The notes under the pieces: generated by a model | Database searches by the model: none | What the model was told of the DNA's origin: nothing | What the model saw: only the letters and a program-made list of their open reading frames with translations | Shown here: positions 1 through 4,765 of the stretch, in pieces | How positions within the stretch are numbered: the stretch's first letter is position 1 | How the letters are laid out: every line of letters starts with the position of its first letter | NCBI GenBank assembly: GCA_030591405.1 | Contig: JAUVBC010000101.1 | Location: 1 to 7,399, forward strand | Reading direction: 5' to 3' | From: Candidatus Zixiibacteriota bacterium | Lineage (GTDB): Bacteria > Zixibacteria > MSB-5A5 > GN15 > PGXB01 | Length of the DNA stretch: 7,399 nucleotides | Position numbers and translations under genes: made by a program

Positions 1-209
1 CTGAATTGGGTAGCATGACCGATCAAAACGGCAGATTTCTGATAGAAAATATCCCGCCGGGTACCTATGATATTATGGCAAGCGAAATTAATTATCTTAC
101 AGATAGTGTTCTGAATTTTGAAGTAAATCCAAATTCGGCTTATGAAATAAAAATTGGGCTTTTAAGACGTTATGAAATATTGTACAAAGGCAGAAATTAT
201 AAAAACTAA
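1..209 (+). CDS. 3' end of a protein with a carboxypeptidase-regulatory-like domain (partial)
   Basis: The reading frame is open from the left edge (first full codon at position 3) to a TAA at 207-209, so only about the last 68 residues are seen and the true start lies outside. The segment TDQNGRFLIENIPPGTYDI has the pattern of the carboxypeptidase regulatory-like (CarboxypepD_reg) beta-sandwich: an acidic/polar turn, G-x-F, a hydrophobic strand, then I-P-P-G-x-Y. A further strand pair follows (around VLNFEVNPNSAYEIKIGLL) and then a short basic tail. Such domains occur in secreted or outer-membrane proteins, including TonB-dependent receptor N-termini, and are common in the FCB group. Here the domain ends the protein, which argues against a TonB receptor. 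It could be a small standalone domain protein or the tail of a larger surface protein. A TTG at position 6 could be misread as a start, but nothing supports it. The domain call is fairly safe; the protein's function is unknown. Confidence 0.65.
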   Translation, partial: ELGSMTDQNGRFLIENIPPGTYDIMASEINYLTDSVLNFEVNPNSAYEIKIGLLRRYEILYKGRNYKN

Positions 210-254
210 AATATTTTCAAGGTGGATTTATAAAAACAGGCGATGCGGCTATTT

Positions 255-269
255 GTAGGTGATACCTAC
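255..269. other. Small perfect hairpin between two convergent genes
   Basis: GTAGGT (255-260) and ACCTAC (264-269) are exact reverse complements around a 3-nt GAT loop. The right arm covers the TAG stop of the minus-strand EIIA gene (266-268). The position between converging genes suggests a transcription end signal. However, neither strand has a T-run after the stem, so it is not a canonical intrinsic terminator, and a 6-bp stem can arise by chance. The rest of the 210-265 gap is AT-rich and otherwise unremarkable. Confidence 0.3.
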
Positions 270-766
270 TCCATGTTCTTGAAGGCGCGGATGATGTCGT
301 AGGGGGTTTCAGCTTCCATCAGTTCCTGTCGAAATGATTCATACTGCAATGATTCCGACAGTGCCTTAAAAACTTTCAGATAAAGATTATCATCATACGA
401 CGGGGCCGCCATCACAAAAAATAGATGAACCGGTTCTCCATCGATACTGTCAAACTGATATCCCTCGCGGGAACGAGCAAATCCGATAATAAGATCTTTT
501 GCCTGCATCGAGCGGACATGCGGAACAGCAACATTATCGCCGATTCCGGTCGAGGCTTTTTTCTCACGATTGATAAATTCGGTCAATATTTTACACCGAT
601 TTCCAATTTTCCCCGATATTTCAAGAATCCCAACCAGATCCGAAAGCAGACGTTCTTTATTACGGAACTTCCACTTGTCGGAGTTGTTCTCCTCCGGTTG
701 TGGTTCCTGAACTGACTTAAAGTCCAGCTCAATCATCTCTTCTTTTAGGTGTCTTGAAATATTCAT
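266..766 (-). CDS. PTS EIIA domain protein, PtsN/fructose-mannitol (EIIA-2) type
   Basis: This 166-residue cytoplasmic protein has the EIIA-2 fold signature. The segment GIGDNVAVPHVRS (residues 74-86) carries the phosphate-accepting histidine, His83, in the family's A-x-PH motif. It is followed by the family-typical FDSIDGEPVHLFFVMAAP (residues 105-122) and a C-terminal helix of the form ESFRQELMEAET. The N-terminus (MNISRHLKEEMIELDF) matches the usual PtsN opening, but a polar stretch of about 20 residues (19-38, rich in E, N and K) then precedes the first helix and makes it slightly longer than a typical 150-155-residue PtsN. No EIIB, EIIC, HPr or EI lies in the window, so a regulatory role (PTS-Ntr-like phospho-relay) is more likely than sugar transport, by inference. 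The ATG at 764-766 has only a weak AGAG upstream but gives the expected N-terminus. The gene is divergent from aspS and convergent with the left-edge gene. The family is certain; the exact role is not. Confidence 0.88.
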   Translation of the reverse strand: MNISRHLKEEMIELDFKSVQEPQPEENNSDKWKFRNKERLLSDLVGILEISGKIGNRCKILTEFINREKKASTGIGDNVAVPHVRSMQAKDLIIGFARSREGYQFDSIDGEPVHLFFVMAAPSYDDNLYLKVFKALSESLQYESFRQELMEAETPYDIIRAFKNME

Positions 767-800
767 ATCTCTAATTCTATCGGCTACAATGTCTTAAACC

Positions 801-827
801 TGAACGAATAAAATCGTTCGCCGTTCA
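801..827. promoter_or_regulatory. Overlapping inverted repeats, possible operator
   Basis: Two alternative pairings share the same left arm. GAACGA (802-807) pairs exactly with TCGTTC (814-819), and TGAACG (801-806) pairs exactly with CGTTCA (822-827). The block covers the candidate -10 box and part of the spacer of the promoter for the minus-strand EIIA gene, where a repressor site or a 5' UTR hairpin would act. No known operator was recognised, and 6-bp repeats are short enough to be chance. Confidence 0.25.
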
Positions 828-835
828 AAAGTCAA
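807..835 (-). promoter_or_regulatory. Candidate sigma70-like promoter for the EIIA gene
   Basis: On the minus strand, TTGACT (835 down to 830) is followed after exactly 17 nt by TTTATT (812 down to 807), matching TTGACA at 5 of 6 bases and TATAAT at 4 of 6. The predicted start near 800 would leave a leader of roughly 35 nt before the ATG at 766. The -35 is mirrored by the -35 of the candidate aspS promoter on the other strand. This rests on motif matching only, and the organism's sigma-factor preferences are unknown. Confidence 0.35.
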
Positions 836-888
836 GTTATTAAACTCGCATCGCATATCCTGCGTATAATAATATAACAAGGTGATAC

Positions 889-919
889 TTGACAAAGTGC
901 CAACAAATGTTTACTTTCG
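889..919 (+). promoter_or_regulatory. Candidate promoter for the aspS-phoH-pgpH-ybeY run
   Basis: A perfect TTGACA (889-894) is followed after 17 nt by TACTTT (912-917), only 3 of 6 against TATAAT. Read in Bacteroidetes terms, the same site gives TTG, 20 nt, then TACTTTCG, one mismatch from TAnnTTTG. Both models therefore point to the same place, with a start near 925 and a leader of about 80 nt. Perfect TATAAT hexamers also occur at 865-870 and 975-980, but neither has a -35 at the right distance. The rest of 767-1006 is AT-rich, and I saw no T-box or other recognisable riboswitch. Confidence 0.35.
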
Positions 920-997
920 GTCGCTATGGAAAAATAAAAAGATGTAAATCAGACCCCAAATTTGCCGAGCTAATTATAATAATGATATAAGGTTAAT

Positions 998-1003
998 GGA
1001 GAG
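998..1003 (+). promoter_or_regulatory. Shine-Dalgarno deciding the TTG start of aspS
   Basis: GGAGAG lies just before the TTG at 1007, with 5 nt between GGAG and the start codon. The nearby ATGs at 982 and 996 are out of frame with aspS, and an in-frame TGA at 983-985 closes the frame upstream, so TTG is the best-supported start. Confidence 0.65.
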
Positions 1004-1006
1004 CGC

Positions 1007-2818
1007 TTGTATATATTTAAAGATTTGAAACGAACTCATACCTGCGGCGAACTAACACTTGAAAACAACGGACATTCGGTCATATTAAACGGTTGGGTCC
1101 AGGAATATCGAAATCTGGGCGGCCTGCTGTTTATAGATATTCGCGACCGTTACGGAGTCACGCAGGTTGTTATAAATCCTGAAAAGGTAAAAAAGGAAGT
1201 TTTTGAGACAGCGGTTTCGGCCCGCCACGAATTTGTCGTTTCGGCCAAAGGTGTTGTCGGAAAACGTCCTGAGGGAACCGAAAACAAAAATCTGGCTTCC
1301 GGTGAGATTGAAGTGGCGGTTGAAGATTTTGTCATTCTGGCTGAATCGAAAACACCGCCGTTTGAGATCGCCGAGGAGACCAATGCCAGCGAAGTGCTTC
1401 GTTTGGAGTATCGGTATCTTGACTTGCGCCGTCCACAATTTCAGGAATGTATTAGAATAAGACATGAAGCGACAGTCGCTATCAGGGAATATCTTAATTC
1501 ACACGGTTTTCTTGATATCGATACGCCACTTCTGATGAAATCGACCCCGGAAGGTGCTCGTGATTATGTTGTCCCGAGCCGGATTCAAAAGGGGAAATTT
1601 TATGCGCTGCCGCAATCGCCGCAGTTATTAAAACAGATTCTGATGATATCGGGATTTGATAAGTATTATCAGTTGGCGAAATGTCTGCGTGATGAGGATC
1701 TTCGCGCCGATCGTCAGCCGGAACATACGCAGGTTGATATGGAGATGTCGTTTGTTACGACTGATGATGTCTTTAGTGTTATCGAAGGTATGATGACTCA
1801 TCTTTTCAAAAAAGTGCTTGATGTCGAGCTTGAAACGCCATTTCCAAGATATGAATATTCCGAAGTGATGCGCCGATGGGGGATAGATAAACCTGATTTA
1901 AGATTTGGAATGGAACTTAATGATATATCTGATATTGTCGCCGACTGTGATTTTAAAGTGTTTGCTGATGTTGTCAAAAATGGCGGAGTAGTGACGGCGA
2001 TATGTTTGAAAGATGGTGCTTCATATTCCCGCAAGCAGTTAGATGAGTTGACCGATTTTGTCAAAAATCTCGGTGCCGGTGGATTGGCTTATATTTTAAA
2101 AGCAAAAGGCGGCGATAAATCACCGATTCTGAAATTTATCGGAGAGGAAGTCAAAAACAAAATCTGTGAAAAACTCAAAGCCGAAACCGGCGATGCGGTC
2201 TTTATTATTTCGGATAAAGCACTAAAAGCCGAAACTATCCTGGGCCAACTGCGGTTGTCTCTTGGCAAGAAACATGATTTGATAAATAACAAAGAATGGA
2301 AATTTCTCTGGGTGACCGGATTTCCGCTTTTTGAATATAATGAAGATGAGGATCGGTTGGAAGCGATGCATAATATTGTATCGTCGCCAAAAGATGAGGA
2401 TATGCCACTGCTTGAAGAAAAAAGCGATTTGCCGCTTAGTGACCTGAATCATCCGTTACGCACACTCCGGGCAGAGCAGTATGATTTGGTCCTCAATGGA
2501 GTGGAGCTGTCCTCCGGTGGAATCAGGAATCATCGGCGTGATATTCAGCAAAAGATTCTGAATCTTCTTGGATTTACCGATGAACGGGCCGAAGTTATGT
2601 TTGGCTTTCTGTTAAGAGCATTGGAATATGGCGCCCCGCCGCATGGTGGAGTTGCGACTGGATTGGATCGTCTGGTTGCCCTGATGACCGGTCGTAGTAG
2701 TATTCGTGATGTTATCGCATTTCCGAAATCGACAACAGCAGCATCGCTTATGGATGGTGCGCCATCGGATGTCGAGCCTGAGATGCTCAAAGATCTTGGC
2801 TTGCAAATTAAAGAGTAA
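1007..2818 (+). CDS. aspS: Aspartyl-tRNA synthetase, bacterial type
   Basis: This cytoplasmic class II synthetase attaches aspartate to tRNA-Asp using ATP. At 603 residues it has the normal bacterial length (E. coli about 590). Residues 1 to about 110 form the OB-fold anticodon-binding domain, opening with RTHTCGEL. The catalytic core follows, with TPEGARDYVVPSR (180-192), FYALPQSPQLLKQ (198-210) and motif 2 at 228-242 (RDEDLRADRQPEHTQ). The bacterial insertion (GAD) domain spans roughly 290-420. Motif 3 is around GLDR (552-555), followed by IRDVIAFPK (566-574). Oddities: the usual RRRD of the OB fold reads EYRN (33-36), the usual AMHHPFTSP reads AMHNIVSSP (453-461), and the usual EVGGGSxRIH reads ELSSGGIRNH (500-509). 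The last two changes also occur together in alphaproteobacterial AspRS as I recall it, so the enzyme is probably functional. The start is the TTG at 1007, which has a good Shine-Dalgarno. It is the first gene of the plus-strand run, 23 nt before phoH. Confidence 0.97.
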   Translation: MYIFKDLKRTHTCGELTLENNGHSVILNGWVQEYRNLGGLLFIDIRDRYGVTQVVINPEKVKKEVFETAVSARHEFVVSAKGVVGKRPEGTENKNLASGEIEVAVEDFVILAESKTPPFEIAEETNASEVLRLEYRYLDLRRPQFQECIRIRHEATVAIREYLNSHGFLDIDTPLLMKSTPEGARDYVVPSRIQKGKFYALPQSPQLLKQILMISGFDKYYQLAKCLRDEDLRADRQPEHTQVDMEMSFVTTDDVFSVIEGMMTHLFKKVLDVELETPFPRYEYSEVMRRWGIDKPDLRFGMELNDISDIVADCDFKVFADVVKNGGVVTAICLKDGASYSRKQLDELTDFVKNLGAGGLAYILKAKGGDKSPILKFIGEEVKNKICEKLKAETGDAVFIISDKALKAETILGQLRLSLGKKHDLINNKEWKFLWVTGFPLFEYNEDEDRLEAMHNIVSSPKDEDMPLLEEKSDLPLSDLNHPLRTLRAEQYDLVLNGVELSSGGIRNHRRDIQQKILNLLGFTDERAEVMFGFLLRALEYGAPPHGGVATGLDRLVALMTGRSSIRDVIAFPKSTTAASLMDGAPSDVEPEMLKDLGLQIKE

Positions 2819-2841
2819 ACAATTAAATTAAAATTGAAAAT

Positions 2842-3816
2842 ATGAGTACTGAAACTAACGATAAAATTTCAAAGACGATCTCGATCGAGGGTTTTGATCC
2901 TCGTCTGCTTTTTGGGCAGAATGATTGCAACTTGCGCAAGATCGAAGATTCTTTTAAGGCGCACATTGTGGCGCGGGGTGATAATATCCTGATTGAGGGA
3001 GCCGAGGATGAAGTAGCCAAGGTCGAAAAGCTGTTTGATGATTTAACGCTTCGGCTGAAACAGGGTGATGATATTACCGATCAGTATCTGAATTATTCGA
3101 TTGAAATGGTTGGCGAAGGAAACGGCAGTCCGGCCGAAATAATGGCGGCTGATCATCTCAGCGATTTCACTCTGAAATTGAAAATCCGACCGAAAACTAT
3201 CGGTCAGAAAAAATATCTTGAGTGTATTGAAGATCATGATATTGTTTTTTCAATCGGTCCGGCCGGAACCGGAAAAACATATCTGGCAGTGGCAGTGGCT
3301 GTTTCGGCTCTGAAAGATAAACATGTTAATAGGATTGTTTTGGTTCGTCCTGCGGTTGAAGCGGGCGAATCACTTGGATTTTTGCCGGGAGATATCAGGG
3401 CAAAAGTTGATCCTTATTTGAGACCGGTTTATGATGCCCTGCATGATATGATACCGGCTGAAAGAATTAAGAAGCTGATAGAGCTGGGAACAATCGAAAT
3501 TCTTCCTCTCGCTTTTATGAGGGGACGGACTCTGAATCAGACGTTTGTAATTCTGGACGAAGCCCAGAATACGACTGCGGCGCAGATGAAAATGTTTTTA
3601 ACCCGTCTGGGCGAAGGTTCACGGGCGATTATTACCGGTGATATTACTCAAATCGATCTGGGCGATAAAAGGAGTTCCGGGTTGGTTCTGATTCAAAATA
3701 TTTTGACCGGAATCAAAGGAATAGGATTTTCTTATTTGACCGATAAAGATGTAGTAAGACATCAGCTCGTTCAAAGAATATTGCGAGCATATGAACGGTA
3801 CGAGAAAAAAGGTTAG
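2842..3816 (+). CDS. phoH: PhoH/YbeZ family ATPase with N-terminal KH-like domain
   Basis: This 324-residue cytoplasmic P-loop NTPase belongs to the PhoH (YbeZ) family and has its usual length. Residues 12-70 match the family's KH-like RNA-binding start: hydrophobic strands with NLRKIED and then GDNILIEGAEDEV. The ATPase core follows with Walker A GPAGTGKT (139-146), LVRPAVEAGESLGFLPGD (167-184), RGRTLN (228-232 region), Walker B VILDEAQN (236-243), the ITGDITQIDL segment (264-273) and the closing DVVRHQLVQRIL (303-314). In several bacteria this protein partners the RNase YbeY in rRNA processing, and ybeY lies downstream here, which supports that role. The ATG at 2842 follows aspS by 23 nt and has no Shine-Dalgarno; the upstream stretch is A/T only, as often seen in Bacteroidetes. 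No in-frame alternative start looks better. All key motifs are intact. The link to phosphate starvation implied by the name is historical and not shown here. Confidence 0.95.
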   Translation: MSTETNDKISKTISIEGFDPRLLFGQNDCNLRKIEDSFKAHIVARGDNILIEGAEDEVAKVEKLFDDLTLRLKQGDDITDQYLNYSIEMVGEGNGSPAEIMAADHLSDFTLKLKIRPKTIGQKKYLECIEDHDIVFSIGPAGTGKTYLAVAVAVSALKDKHVNRIVLVRPAVEAGESLGFLPGDIRAKVDPYLRPVYDALHDMIPAERIKKLIELGTIEILPLAFMRGRTLNQTFVILDEAQNTTAAQMKMFLTRLGEGSRAIITGDITQIDLGDKRSSGLVLIQNILTGIKGIGFSYLTDKDVVRHQLVQRILRAYERYEKKG

Positions 3817-3838
3817 AGAAAGTAAATTCAAACTTTCT
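3817..3838 (+). other. Hairpin immediately after the phoH stop
   Basis: AGAAAGT (3817-3823) and ACTTTCT (3832-3838) are perfect complements around an 8-nt loop, beginning at the base after the phoH stop codon. The stem is AT-rich, and a G-rich stretch (3839-3851) follows rather than a T-run, so this is not a standard terminator. It could mark an mRNA processing or attenuation point in the 50-nt gap before the methyltransferase gene, by inference only. Confidence 0.3.
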
Positions 3839-3866
3839 GGGGTGGGCGGCCCAAAAGGATATAAGG

Positions 3867-4760
3867 ATGGACGAAAGAGTTAACAAGGTGGCGTCTTTGG
3901 CAAATATTTTGACCTATAATCCGGAGATGACAAAGGAATATATCGACGGTGCCCCGCATATTAAGCATGCCTCGTTAAGAGAGCTTTATGGAAAATTGGT
4001 TATCCTGATTTTCGATAATGCAAAAAAATATACAACCATCCCCAGGGTTTTGGATTTGGGGGCAGGTGAAGGATCGGTTACCCTGCCATTCCTGGAACTT
4101 GGCTCAGAAGTCGTGGCGGTGGATATTTCCGAGAGTCAGCTTGGTGTCTTAAGAACCAAATGCAAACAGTTTGGCGATAGGTTGGAAATACGGTGCGAAG
4201 ATGTCAGCTGTACTTTGCAGAGAAAAAATGAGAAATACGATATTATTGTGGCCAATTCATTTTTGCATCATGTGCCGGATTACCTGGGGATGATTAGAGA
4301 AGCGGTTACGACTCTCAATCCTTCTGGTCAGTTTTTTTCATTTCAGGATCCGCTTCGATACGATTCCCTTGGAATAACCCCAAAGTTGTTTTCATTACTG
4401 GCTTTATTTTCATGGCGCATTTTTAAGGGAGATTTAATAGGTGGTCTAAAGAGGCGGATACGGCGCTCTCGTGGAATTTATCTTGAAGACTCAAAACATG
4501 ATAATGCTGAATACCATGTAACAAGAAATGGCGTAGATCAGAGCGCTATTTACCGCTTGTTTGAAGAGTTGGGGTTTACCTGCAAAATTATCCCGTATTT
4601 CAGCACTCAGAGCCGTTTGTTTCAACCATTGGGTGCTGCATTAGGTGTTAAAAATACGTTTGCCATAATCGCTCAGAAATATTGTGAACCTGAAACCGCT
4701 CAAAATAGTGAAATACCTAACCAATTTTCCGCATCGCTCCAAAGCGACAGGCGAGTATAA
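3867..4760 (+). CDS. Class I SAM-dependent methyltransferase, substrate unknown
   Basis: This 297-residue protein has a clear Rossmann-fold methyltransferase core. Motif I is VLDLGAGEG (61-69). The acidic residue binding the SAM ribose is Asp86 in VAVDIS (83-88), EDV (111-113) fits the adenine-contacting loop, and YDIIVANSFLHHV (124-136) is the strand-4 region of the Methyltransf_11/25 type. After the core (about 155 on) comes FSFQDPLRYDSLG, then a hydrophobic, possibly amphipathic stretch (172-190), a basic patch KRRIRRSR (195-202), and a polar tail after 270 with no recognised motif. There is no signal peptide or certain membrane span, so it is probably cytoplasmic, perhaps membrane-associated. 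The ATG at 3867 has AAGGA (3855-3859) 7 nt upstream. The gene sits between phoH and the 7TM-HD gene, 50 nt after the former and 5 nt before the latter, and I do not know it as a standard member of that cluster. Substrates such as lipid, quinone, sugar or RNA cannot be told apart from sequence alone. Confidence 0.85.
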   Translation: MDERVNKVASLANILTYNPEMTKEYIDGAPHIKHASLRELYGKLVILIFDNAKKYTTIPRVLDLGAGEGSVTLPFLELGSEVVAVDISESQLGVLRTKCKQFGDRLEIRCEDVSCTLQRKNEKYDIIVANSFLHHVPDYLGMIREAVTTLNPSGQFFSFQDPLRYDSLGITPKLFSLLALFSWRIFKGDLIGGLKRRIRRSRGIYLEDSKHDNAEYHVTRNGVDQSAIYRLFEELGFTCKIIPYFSTQSRLFQPLGAALGVKNTFAIIAQKYCEPETAQNSEIPNQFSASLQSDRRV

Positions 4761-4765
4761 TCATT

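Noticed and set aside
425..715. A 96-codon plus-strand ORF antisense to the EIIA gene
   Set aside because: It lies wholly opposite a gene with clear EIIA-2 motifs, and its translation shows no recognisable domain.
865..870. Perfect TATAAT hexamer as the aspS -10
   Set aside because: No -35-like sequence lies 16-18 nt upstream (around AAACTC at 842-847), there is no extended -10 TG, and the surrounding stretch is AT-rich, where such hexamers are expected by chance.
975..980. Second perfect TATAAT, close to aspS
   Set aside because: The -35 position reads GACCCC or similar. A start here would leave a leader of about 20 nt, which is possible but less well supported than the TTGACA site at 889.
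907..990. A 27-codon ORF (ATG at 907, TAA at 988-990) ending just before the aspS ribosome-binding site, considered as a leader peptide
   Set aside because: It has no Shine-Dalgarno, only one Asp codon, no paired attenuator and terminator stems downstream, and a composition expected of AT-rich noncoding DNA.
767..1006. T-box or amino-acid-responsive leader ahead of the synthetase gene
   Set aside because: No T-box sequence (TGGNACCGCG-like) and no strong terminator with a T-run was found in the region.
1085..1465. A 126-codon minus-strand ORF within aspS
   Set aside because: It is a shadow of the AspRS OB-fold and core coding sequence; its Phe- and Arg-rich translation is typical of antisense frames.
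1007..2818. Inactive AspRS because of the HH to HN and GGGS to SSGG changes
   Set aside because: These changes occur together in working AspRS of another lineage as I recall it. The first His of the pair, motif 2, motif 3 and the arginine in GGIRNH are all retained.
3843..3852. GGGCGGCCC-type palindrome as a hairpin
   Set aside because: The arms are separated by one base or less, so no stable loop can form; it is just a GC-rich run.
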